Of a stretch of DNA of 64,000 nucleotides, positions 45,255 to 55,722 are shown piece by piece. The notes below the pieces were generated by a model that was not told the DNA's origin, did not search any database, and saw nothing but the letters and a program-made list of their open reading frames with translations. The stretch comes from Nocardiopsis sp. TSRI0078 (GTDB lineage: Bacteria > Actinomycetota > Actinomycetes > Streptosporangiales > Streptosporangiaceae). Positions within the stretch are counted from its first letter, which is position 1. Every line of letters begins with the position of its first letter. The position numbers and the translations under genes were made by a program. The DNA lies in contig NZ_LWLB01000036.1 in the NCBI RefSeq assembly GCF_001905145.1, positions 1 through 64,000 of the forward strand, given 5' to 3'.

Positions 45255-45959
45255 GTGCCCGTCTCAGTACTGCTGGTCGACGACCAGCCCCTCGTCCGTG
45301 CCGGTTTCCGCATGATCCTGGAGTCCGCCCCGCACCTGTCGGTGGTGGGTGAGGCCTCCGACGGCCGCGAGGCGGTCCGCGCGGTCCGGAGCCTGCTGCC
45401 CGACGTCGTCCTCATGGACGTGCGCATGGCCGGGATGGACGGCATCGAGGCCACACGCCGGATCGTGTCGTGGGCGCGGTCCCTGGACCACCGGGTGCGG
45501 GTACTGGCCCTGACCACCTTCGACCTGGACGAGTACGCGGTCGAGGTGCTGCGCGCGGGCGCCGCCGGGTTCCTCCTCAAGGACGCGCCGCCCGTCGAGC
45601 TCGTGTCGGCCGTCGAGGTGGTCGCGGACGGGTCGGCGGTCGTCTCCCCACCGGTGCTGCGCCGCCTGCTGGACCGCTTCGCCCCGCTCCTGCCCGCCGC
45701 CCCGCCCGACGCCGAGGGCGGCGAGGACCCCCTGACCGCCCGCGAGCACGAGGTCCTGCGCCTGCTCGCGCGCGGGTGGTCCAACGCCGAGATCGCCGCC
45801 CACCTGGTCCTGGGCGAGACCACCGTCAAGTCGCACGTGGGCAGCATCCTGACCAAGCTGGGGCTGCGCGACCGGGTCCAGGCGGTGGTGTACGCCTACG
45901 AGCACGGTCTGGTCCGCCCGGGGCAGCTCGACGAGGACGCCGGACCGCCCTCACGCTGA
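45255..45959 (+). CDS. NarL/LuxR-type response regulator (orphan)
   Basis: 234 residues from the GTG at 45255. Receiver domain (1-125) with the acidic pair Asp9-Asp10, phospho-acceptor Asp55 ([13 protein letters not shown]), and Lys in FLLKDAP. C-terminal LuxR HTH (about 155-215; [40 protein letters not shown]). No histidine kinase gene lies beside it. It follows the RecB-type nuclease gene by 56 bp on the same strand, with a short GC-rich hairpin between. Confidence 0.92.
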   Translation: MPVSVLLVDDQPLVRAGFRMILESAPHLSVVGEASDGREAVRAVRSLLPDVVLMDVRMAGMDGIEATRRIVSWARSLDHRVRVLALTTFDLDEYAVEVLRAGAAGFLLKDAPPVELVSAVEVVADGSAVVSPPVLRRLLDRFAPLLPAAPPDAEGGEDPLTAREHEVLRLLARGWSNAEIAAHLVLGETTVKSHVGSILTKLGLRDRVQAVVYAYEHGLVRPGQLDEDAGPPSR

Positions 45960-46259
45960 ACCGCCGGACCGCGGCCCGGGCACCGCCCCCGGGGCGCCGC
46001 CGCCCCGCCCCGCGGTACGTCCTCCCGTTTCCGGGCAGGACGCTCCGCGGGGCCCGGAGGCCGCCCACGGCCGCCCCCGCGTCCCCGGCGCGTCGCTGTC
46101 GGAGGACCACGGGGCTTGACAGGATGTCCCGGTGATCGAACTCACCCGAGGCGCCCCCCGCTCCGGGCGAACCCGGCCCCCTCGGGCCGCGTCCCCTCAA
46201 GGGTTTGATCAACGCGCCGACCACCGTGGTGTACAGGCGGGGAGGGAACGGAGACAGGG
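45960..46259. other. Intergenic region
   Basis: 300 bp, extremely GC-rich at first; nothing coding recognised. The last 60 bp, less GC-rich, should contain the promoter of the ThrE-type exporter, whose ATG at 46260 is preceded by GGAGACAGGG. Confidence 0.4.
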
Positions 46260-47708
46260 ATGCCAAGCAAGCGGGAGCGGCCCGTACCCCCGAGCGAGGA
46301 CCGCCTGCTCAGCAGGATGCGGGACTGGCGGGCCGCGCACGAACGCGAGCTGACCCCGGACGGCCTCGACGAGGACGAGGACGTCGATCTCCCGGACGCG
46401 CGCGCCATCGACCTGGTGCTGCGCGTCGGCGAGCTGATGCTGGCCAGCGGTGAGGGCACCGAGGCCGTCAGCGAGGCCATGCTGAGCCTCTCGATCGCCT
46501 TCGACCTGCCCCGCTCGGAGGTCTCGGTCACCTTCACCACGATCACCCTGTCCATCCACCCCGGCGGCGACCACCACCCGATCACCGGCGAGCGGGTGGT
46601 GCGCCGCCGCACCCTGGACTACTTCCGCGTCAACGAGCTGCACACCCTCGTGCAGGAGTCCGCGCTGGGACTGCTGGAGCTGGAGGACGCCGCCGCGCGC
46701 CTGAGGCAGATCCGGCGCGCCCGCATGCCCTACCCGAACTGGCTCATCGCCGTCGGGTTCGGCCTCATCGCCTCCAGCGCGGGCCTCATGATGGGCGGCG
46801 GCTTCATCGTGGCGACCGTGGCGTTCATGGCCACCGTGCTGGGCGACCGCACCGCGGTGTTCCTGGCCAAGCGCGGTGTCGCCGAGTTCTACCAGATGAC
46901 GGCGGCCGCGATCGTCGCTGCGACCATCGGCGTGGCCCTGCTGTGGGTGAGCAGCACACTGGACCTGGGGCTGCAGGCGGGGGCGATCATCACGGGGAAC
47001 ATCATGGCCCTGCTGCCCGGCCGCCCGCTGGTCGCCAGCCTCCAGGACGGGATCAGCGGCACCTACGTGTCCGCGGCGGCCCGCCTGCTGGAGACCTTCT
47101 TCATCCTGGGCGCGATCGTCTCGGGTGTGGGCGCGGTCGCCTACACCGCGGGGCGCCTGGGCGTGGGCATCGACCTGGACAGCCTGCCCTCGGCCGGCAC
47201 CTCCCTGGAGCTTCCGGTCCTGGTCGGCGCGGCCGGGATCGCGATGGCGTTCGCGATCTCGCTCGCGGTACCGCCCCGGATGCTGCCCACCATCGGCGCG
47301 CTCGGCGTGATGATCTGGGTGATCTACGCGGGCCTGCGCTCCCTGCTGTACGTGCCGCCCGTGGTGGGCACGGTCGCGGGCGCGGTCGCGGTGGGCATGG
47401 TGGGCCACTGGCTGGCGCGGCGTACGCGCAGGCCGGTGCTGCCCTACCTGGTTCCGTCGATCGCGCCGCTGCTGCCGGGAAGCATCCTGTACCGGGGACT
47501 GATCCAGATCACCCAGAACACCGACAACCTGGAGGTCAGCGCGGTGGCGGGCCTGCTCAGCCTGGCGGAGGCGGTCATGGTGGGCCTGGCGCTGGGCGCG
47601 GGGGTCAACCTGGGCGGCGAGTTGGTGCGGGCCTTCCAGCGCGGCGGCCTGGCGGGCGCCGGAATGCGCAGCCGCCCGGCGGCACGCCGTACCCGCGGCG
47701 GGTACTGA
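46260..47708 (+). CDS. Threonine/serine exporter family (ThrE) membrane protein
   Basis: 482 residues. A cytoplasmic N-terminal domain (about 40-165; ARAIDLVLRVGELMLASGEG, TEAVSEAMLSLSIAFDLPRS) carries the ThrE/DUF1212 signature. It is followed by about ten membrane spans, including SSAGLMMGGGFIVATVAFMA and the second-half DUF3815-like segment with PLLPGSILYRGLIQI. ThrE of Corynebacterium glutamicum exports L-threonine and L-serine with the proton motive force; this protein is similar in architecture and length. The substrate is not proved. The gene stands alone. Confidence 0.88.
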   Translation: MPSKRERPVPPSEDRLLSRMRDWRAAHERELTPDGLDEDEDVDLPDARAIDLVLRVGELMLASGEGTEAVSEAMLSLSIAFDLPRSEVSVTFTTITLSIHPGGDHHPITGERVVRRRTLDYFRVNELHTLVQESALGLLELEDAAARLRQIRRARMPYPNWLIAVGFGLIASSAGLMMGGGFIVATVAFMATVLGDRTAVFLAKRGVAEFYQMTAAAIVAATIGVALLWVSSTLDLGLQAGAIITGNIMALLPGRPLVASLQDGISGTYVSAAARLLETFFILGAIVSGVGAVAYTAGRLGVGIDLDSLPSAGTSLELPVLVGAAGIAMAFAISLAVPPRMLPTIGALGVMIWVIYAGLRSLLYVPPVVGTVAGAVAVGMVGHWLARRTRRPVLPYLVPSIAPLLPGSILYRGLIQITQNTDNLEVSAVAGLLSLAEAVMVGLALGAGVNLGGELVRAFQRGGLAGAGMRSRPAARRTRGGY

Positions 47709-47894
47709 ATTCCTTCCGGCCGGGACCGGACGGGCGAGCACCCTCGCTGACCTGGGAGTGTTCCATCCGGTGATGGGCGAACGACGGCCGCAGGGGCCTT
47801 CCGTCCGCCCCAAACCGCAACAAGCATGTGATGTGAGCCACTACTCTTGGCCTCAGCTCAACGACGAGCACCTGTGGACCGAAAGGCCAGTGCC

Positions 47895-48083
47895 ATGTGC
47901 AGCCATGAACCTCCCTGCCCGTCCTCCGAGGACACCGACCGCGAGGCGGCCCGGATCGTCTCCAGCCACCCAGAACAGGGCTGGAGCCTGCTCTGCAACG
48001 GTGTCGTCCTCTTCGACGACACCGGTGAACTGCTCCCCGACGGGGCGTCCGTCGCCCCGCACCGGCCCCGCGTCGCCGCCTGA
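47895..48083 (+). CDS. DUF5999 family small protein
   Basis: 62 residues from the ATG at 47895, with GAAAGG 8 nt upstream. It matches a highly conserved actinomycete family: MCSHEPPCPSSEDTDREAAR, then SSHPEQGWSLLCNGVVLFDD and TGELLPDG. Two Cys near the N-terminus (CSHEPPC) and one in LLCNG could form a metal site. Function unknown; the conservation in streptomycetes suggests a role in development or stress but nothing here proves it. Confidence 0.9.
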   Translation: MCSHEPPCPSSEDTDREAARIVSSHPEQGWSLLCNGVVLFDDTGELLPDGASVAPHRPRVAA

Positions 48084-48138
48084 CCGAGCGGGCGGACCGG
48101 TGTCCGGCCCCGGGGACCGGACACCGGCGCGCCGACGG

Positions 48139-49398
48139 TCATCCCCCGTCCTCGGGCCAGCCCTCCGGCAGCACGTCCCGTCCGCCCGTGGCCTCGCTCA
48201 GCCGGCGCCGGAAGTCGGCGTGCACGCCGGGGCCCCACACCAGTTCGCTCGGGGTGCGCAGGGCTTGGTCCATGGCGGCCCGCAGCGCGGCCGGATGCGA
48301 CTCGCCCTCCACCACCGGTACCGCCAGCAGGGCGTGCATCCGGGTGATGACCGCGAAGAGCTCCCCCGCCAGGGCGGGCGCGCTCGCCGTCGCCACGGCC
48401 TCCTCCAGGTAGGGGGTCCACCACGGAGGTCCGGCCTCGCCGTCCTCCTCCACCGGTGTGGCGAAGCCCCTGCGCAGCCGTCGGCGCACCTCCTCGGAGG
48501 TGGCCGGGTCCCGGCCCTCCAGGCCCGTCCGCCAGGCCCGTTCGGCCGCGACGGGGTCCCCGCGCAGGGCGAGCAGCCCCGCGAGGAGCTCCACGGCGGC
48601 GGCCGAGGTATCCGGTTCGGGCGCTGGGGCGTTCCGGTCACCGCCCGCCTCCCCTCCCGAGTCGACGACCGCGCCGACGTCGGCGATGGCGTGTTCGAGG
48701 TGGGCGGCGGCGCGCAGCAGGCGCAGGCCGGGGTCGTCCACGACCGACAGCCCGCGTTCGACGGCCGCCGCGGCGGCGCCGGGCAGTCCCCGGCCCAGCA
48801 GGCGCCCGGACAGGTCACGTGAGGCGTCGACGACCGTGGCGGCGTGCAGGCGGCTGAGCGCCTCGGGGTCGGGCGGCAGGGCCAGCGCCGCCTCCCAGTG
48901 CTCCTCGGCGCCTTCGGCGTCACCGCGCTCCTCTGCGGCGCGGGCCAGTCCGTAGTGGGCCACCGCGGTGTAGGCCGGGCCGCCGAGGTCGAGCAGGCGG
49001 CGCCAGACGTGTTCGGCCTCGGCGGCCTCGCCGTCCTGCTCCAAGGAGAGCGCGAGGTGGTAGGCGGCGCGCGGGGCGTACCGGGAGTCCCCCGTGGCCA
49101 GCGCGCGGCGGGCCGCCTCGCGCGCGGCGGGCAGGTCGCCGCGCTGGTCCTCGACCACGGCCAGGCCGAACAGGGCGCGGGCCTGCACGCTCGGGTGGGG
49201 GTTGGCCGCCACGGCCTGCTGGTAGAGCCTGGCCGCGCGTTCGAGGTGACCGGTCGAGGCGAGGTCCTGGGCCTGGTCGCACAGGCCCGAGGCGTCCCGC
49301 CCGGAGGGTGCGGCGGTCCCCTCCGTGTCCTCGGGGTCGATGGCCGAAGGCGGGTCGTCGGGGCCAGGGCGCGCGGGAGGTCCGGACGTCGTGGTCAT
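48139..49398 (-). CDS. Tetratricopeptide-repeat protein
   Basis: 419 residues from the ATG at 49398; an ATG five codons upstream is possible but worse placed. No signal peptide. TPR-like helix pairs run from about residue 35 to 200: LASTGHLERAARLYQQAVAA, LFGLAVVEDQRGDLPAAREA, YHLALSLEQDGEAAEAEHVW and YGLARAAEERGDAEGAEEHW. The second half is helical but less regular. Probably a scaffold for protein-protein contact. No operon partner; it is convergent with the DUF5999 gene. Confidence 0.8.
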   Translation of the reverse strand: MTTTSGPPARPGPDDPPSAIDPEDTEGTAAPSGRDASGLCDQAQDLASTGHLERAARLYQQAVAANPHPSVQARALFGLAVVEDQRGDLPAAREAARRALATGDSRYAPRAAYHLALSLEQDGEAAEAEHVWRRLLDLGGPAYTAVAHYGLARAAEERGDAEGAEEHWEAALALPPDPEALSRLHAATVVDASRDLSGRLLGRGLPGAAAAAVERGLSVVDDPGLRLLRAAAHLEHAIADVGAVVDSGGEAGGDRNAPAPEPDTSAAAVELLAGLLALRGDPVAAERAWRTGLEGRDPATSEEVRRRLRRGFATPVEEDGEAGPPWWTPYLEEAVATASAPALAGELFAVITRMHALLAVPVVEGESHPAALRAAMDQALRTPSELVWGPGVHADFRRRLSEATGGRDVLPEGWPEDGG

Positions 49399-49611
49399 GG
49401 TTCCGCTTTCCATGGGGGCGTCGGTGCGTGTGGTGGGGACGCGGGCCGTGTCGCCGCAACTCTAACGCGGGTCGCACCGAGGGGGTGGCGGCCCGCACCC
49501 GTTTAATCTCCCTTTTTCCTGCCCCTCTCCACCTTCCCTCAACACGGGCATCGCCTGTACGACGTAGATTCAGCACCGGGCCCCGGGGAGCGCCACTGAA
49601 AGGAACGCGGA

Positions 49612-49641
49612 AGGGGCGCCGGCCCGCGGGCCGGCGCCCCT
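49612..49641 (-). terminator. gcvP: Hairpin terminator after gcvP
   Basis: Perfect 14-bp inverted repeat (49612-49625 with 49628-49641), 17 bp past the gcvP stop. Confidence 0.75.
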
Positions 49642-49657
49642 CACTCCCCCGGCGGCC

Positions 49658-52552
<2,895 letters not shown>

Positions 52553-52637
52553 GGAGACCTCCTGGTGACAGGGCCGACTCCGGTCGGCGGTGTTCCTCAC
52601 GGTCTCCCCCTCTGTCACCGGGCACGGCGGTGCCCAG

Positions 52638-52735
52638 GCTTCAGAGCGGCCTACTCCACGCGGTCCTGGTGCCTGAGAGGTTACTGGGGAGTATTGCCCC
52701 GTCGGCGCCCCGTTGGCGGGGTCTCTCTCGCGCGG
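52638..52735 (-). promoter_or_regulatory. gcvP: Glycine riboswitch (single aptamer) in the gcvP leader
   Basis: On the minus strand, reading from about 52735, the elements occur in order: CGAGAGAGACCCC, a GC-rich hairpin, GCGCCGACGGGGCAATAC, CCCCAGTAACCTCTCAGGCA and CCAGGACCGCG, ending near GGCCGCTCTGA. This is the glycine aptamer pattern (GAGAG..., GCCGA.GGGGCAA, CTCTCAGGCA..AGGAC). Only one aptamer is visible, not the common tandem pair. It lies about 85 nt before the gcvP start; a GGGCAC/GTGCCC stem between the two is a possible expression platform. It should raise gcvP expression when glycine is plentiful. Confidence 0.88.
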
Positions 52736-52944
52736 CATCGACAGCCAGCTGACAGTCTGTACATGTGTACAAGCAGGGTGAATGTCGTTTTTCATCCCTG
52801 TTGTGACTACGACGGTACTCGATGGCCGTGCCGAGCAGCGCCTCCGGTCAGGTGTTCCACCGGATCGGCGGCGCCGTCCTGTGGGATCCCACGAACGAAC
52901 GCCCGGATCCCGCGGCGGGTCCGCCGTGCGCCCGGAAGCGGGGC

Positions 52945-53538
52945 TCAGCCGGTCCGGCGCTCCCGGCGGCGCCTGGCCAGCTCGTCCACGGGCTGGGGCG
53001 CCGCGGCGGGCAGGTCGGTCCGCTCCTCGGCGGGGACCACGCCCAGCGCCTCCTCCAGCTCGTGCCAGACGTTGGCCAGGGCCAGCCCGAACATGCCCTG
53101 TCCGCGCTGCATGAGGTCGACGACCTCCTCGGGCGAGGTGCACTCGTAGACGCTGACGCCGTCGCTCATGAGGGTGATGCGGGCCAGGTCGGGGGCGGGG
53201 CGGCCGCGCAGGTGGTCGACCGCGGTACGGATCTGCTGCAGTGAGATCCCGGTGTCCAGGAGGCGTTTGGCCACCTTGAGCAACAGGATGTCGGGGAGGC
53301 TGTACAGGGGGGCGTTGTGGGCTCCGGTGCGCACGCTCGGCTCCACCAGGCCGGTCCTGGCCCAGTAGTCGAGTTGGCGGTAGCTGATCCCGGCAGCGGT
53401 ACACGCTGCGGGGCCCCGATACCCGACGTCCATAGGCAGCGCCACCACGTCCTCTTCGCACAGTAGGCCCTGCTGCCCCGCCAGCCGCAGCGCGAACCGC
53501 CTGTCATGGGGATCCCGCTCGCCGCCCGCTACCGCCAC
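52945..53538 (-). CDS. MerR-family regulator, Rv1830-like
   Basis: 197 residues from the GTG at 53538, chosen because GGAGG lies 5-6 nt upstream; other in-frame starts at 53445 (GTG) and 53433 (ATG) would cut into the conserved N-terminus. MerR HTH (about 35-75; [33 protein letters not shown]), then [20 protein letters not shown], the helix that links to the effector region, and [20 protein letters not shown]. Strongly similar to M. tuberculosis Rv1830 as I remember it. No Cys metal site, so not a metal sensor. Lies upstream of the gcvP riboswitch on the same strand. Confidence 0.9.
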   Translation of the reverse strand: MAVAGGERDPHDRRFALRLAGQQGLLCEEDVVALPMDVGYRGPAACTAAGISYRQLDYWARTGLVEPSVRTGAHNAPLYSLPDILLLKVAKRLLDTGISLQQIRTAVDHLRGRPAPDLARITLMSDGVSVYECTSPEEVVDLMQRGQGMFGLALANVWHELEEALGVVPAEERTDLPAAAPQPVDELARRRRERRTG

Positions 53539-53909
53539 GCCGACCTCCGGCTTCTCGTCCCACGGCGGTCTCGACAGGGGATGTCCACTCAGGGAAATGG
53601 GTGCGCCGTGGGTTCCACTGCACTGACGGTAGGACGGCCGCACGACAGCGTCAACGACACCACGCGGCGCGTCGCCAAGTGCGCGCGGCGCTGGTGTCGC
53701 GGAGCCCTTCCGGCGGCGTCCCGTACATCCGCCGGGGTTTCGGCCCGGATCGCTACGACCATTTCCCTGCTCCAATCTATCACCGGCACCCGGAACGAAG
53801 CCGCAGGTCACGGCGTTTCCTTTTCGGCCGGGCCGGACCGGTGGCATCCGGTGCCGCACACACGCGGGACCCGCGCGGACGCGGGTCCCGGGAGAAGTGC
53901 GCCCCGGTC
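53539..53909. other. Intergenic region between the DUF151 gene and merR-type gene
   Basis: 371 bp; no gene or clear hairpin identified. It should hold the promoter of the MerR-type gene. Confidence 0.4.
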
Positions 53910-54383
53910 CTACTCCGTGCGTCTGCCGAAGTCCTCGGGCGAGATGTTGTCCAGGAACTCCCGGAACGCCTCGACCTGGTCCTCCTGCTCGTCCGGTATC
54001 GGCATCCCGGCCTCGGCGATCACGTCCTCGTGCGCGTAGATGGGCGTGCCCGTCCGCAGTGCCAGGGCGATCGAGTCGGAGGGGCGCGCACTCACCTCCA
54101 CTCCGTTGCTGAAGACCAGTTCGGCGTAGAAGATGCCGTCGCTGAGACCGGTGATGTTCACCGTCTTGAGCCCGGTGTCCAGGGCGTCGAGCACGTCCCG
54201 GAGCAGGTCGTGGGTGAGCGGCCGGGCCGGCGCCACGCCCTGCTGGGCCAGCGCGATCGCGGTCGCCTCCACCCCGCCGATCCAGATCGGCAGGTAGCGG
54301 TCCCCATCGGATTCCTTGAGCAGGACAATCGGCTGGTTCGAGGGCATCTCAACCCGGACGCCGACGACCTCCATGTGCTTCAC
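53910..54383 (-). CDS. Bifunctional nuclease family protein (DUF151), Rv1829-like
   Basis: 157 residues from the GTG at 54383, with a GGAGA 5 nt upstream (an ATG three codons later is possible). DUF151 pattern: VVGVRVEMPSNQPIVLLKES, then YLPIWIGGVEATAIALAQQG, then VNITGLSDGIFYAELVFSNG and SARPSDSIALALRTGTPIYA. Plant and actinobacterial members are described as nucleases (DNase/RNase) but the role in bacteria is poorly known. Conserved neighbour of garA and merR genes in actinobacteria. The C-terminal tail DEQEDQVEAFREFLDNISPE matches the usual end of the family. Confidence 0.9.
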   Translation of the reverse strand: MKHMEVVGVRVEMPSNQPIVLLKESDGDRYLPIWIGGVEATAIALAQQGVAPARPLTHDLLRDVLDALDTGLKTVNITGLSDGIFYAELVFSNGVEVSARPSDSIALALRTGTPIYAHEDVIAEAGMPIPDEQEDQVEAFREFLDNISPEDFGRRTE

Positions 54384-54556
54384 AGCGTCTCCGTCCCACG
54401 AGTCGTCATGCCGGATGGGCGCTCGTCCCTGCTCCTCCTGTGGATCAGGACCCGAGGGCGAAATCGGCACCCTTCGTTACAAAGCTGTCCTGTGGCGGGG
54501 GGCCGCAAACCTCATCGGCCCGCCCACCGCGCCCGCGTCCGCGTCCGGTGTGCCCG

Positions 54557-55099
54557 TCAGCGTCGCGGTTTGGTCAGCAGGACCATCCGGAACTTACCGA
54601 TCTGGATCTCGTCCCCTCCGCCGAGTTGGGCCTCGTCGACCGGCTCGCGGTTGACGTAGGTGCCGTTGAGGCTGCCCACGTCGCGGACGCCGAACCCGTC
54701 GCCGCGGCGGAAGAACTCCACGTGGCGGCGGGAGACGGTGACGTCGTCGAGGAAGATGTCGCTGTTGGGATGGCGGCCGGCGGTGGTCACGTCGCTGTCC
54801 AGGAGGAAGCGGCTCCCGGCATTGGGGCCGCGCCTGACCACGAGCAGCGCCGTGCCCGGTGGCAGGGCTTCGGGGTTCGTGGGGTCGTCGCCGCCCAGAT
54901 CGTCACCGGACTCCTCGTCCTCCAGGGCCTGGATGCCGGAGATGGAGATGGTCGACGTGACGTCTCCGCCGGAGTCCCCGCCAGCGCCGGGCCGGGGGTC
55001 CTGCTGTTCGGCCTTGCGGAGGGGAGTCCCACAGTGGGAGCAGAAACGGGCATCATCCGCAACGGCGTGACCGCACTGCGTGCAGTAAACGCTCGACAT
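54557..55099 (-). CDS. FHA-domain protein, GarA-like, with N-terminal zinc ribbon
   Basis: 180 residues from the ATG at 55099. N-terminal zinc ribbon (CTQCGHAVADDARFCSHCG, Cys6, Cys9, Cys20, Cys23), then an acidic linker with a DVTSTIS sequence near residue 47 that is placed like the phosphorylated Thr motif of GarA and OdhI, then an FHA domain (about 80-175; TTAGRHPNSDIFLDDVTVSR, RHVEFFRRGDGFGVRDVGSL, NGTYVNREPV). GarA inhibits 2-oxoglutarate dehydrogenase and controls glutamate metabolism through phosphorylation by Ser/Thr kinases. GarA of mycobacteria has no zinc ribbon, though streptomycete FHA proteins often do. Same strand as the DUF151 gene, 173 bp between. Confidence 0.9.
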   Translation of the reverse strand: MSSVYCTQCGHAVADDARFCSHCGTPLRKAEQQDPRPGAGGDSGGDVTSTISISGIQALEDEESGDDLGGDDPTNPEALPPGTALLVVRRGPNAGSRFLLDSDVTTAGRHPNSDIFLDDVTVSRRHVEFFRRGDGFGVRDVGSLNGTYVNREPVDEAQLGGGDEIQIGKFRMVLLTKPRR

Positions 55100-55677
55100 A
55101 GGTCGGCTCGGCCTCCTACCGCACGGGGCGGTGCTTGATTCGGCTGGTCGGTGGCACGTTCCGGGCACCGTGCGGACACCTGGCCCGCACACCGCCCCGA
55201 ACGCGGCGAGACGTCCACTGTCGCGCCAGCGGTGCGCCTCACACGGTCGGTCGCTAGGTCTCATCCCCCATGTTGTACTCCTTGTCACCCCCGGTGAAGG
55301 GTGTCCGCCGTTGCCGGGATACCCGGCCCCGTGGGCGACGCGGCGCTCCGGGGAACACTCGACTTTAAACCATATCCCTGTCCAGGAAGGTTTTCGCTCC
55401 TCCTCGGTCCGCCGCGGACACCCCGGCGCGAACGCCCCGGACGGCGGGGGATCCGCTGTCCGGAACACCGCCCCGCACCGATGGCCGACCCGGTCGGAGA
55501 AGGACACCTGTCCTGGGGCTGATGCCCCGCCGACGGGTTTGGTTCTGCGAGGATCCACGCGGATTCGCACCGGCTGCACCGGGCCGCCATGACCTGCCTG
55601 TATGTCCAGTTTAGCCAGTGGAGTCACCCCGTGCGGGGTTCGCAGTCGAGTACACAGCGTCATCGTACCGACACACA
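55100..55677. other. Intergenic region upstream of the FHA gene
   Basis: About 0.58 kb without a convincing gene. It separates the FHA gene (starting at 55099, minus strand) from the end of the pyrophosphorylase gene. The AT-richer spots around 55270 and 55360 may hold the FHA promoter. Confidence 0.4.
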
Positions 55678-55716
55678 CCGCGTGGGCGCGTGCGGGGGTC
55701 GCCCGCGCCCACGCGG
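55678..55716 (-). terminator. Hairpin terminator after the pyrophosphorylase gene
   Basis: Perfect 13-bp inverted repeat (55678-55690 with 55704-55716) 7 bp past the stop at 55723. Confidence 0.7.
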
Positions 55717-55722
55717 CCCGGC

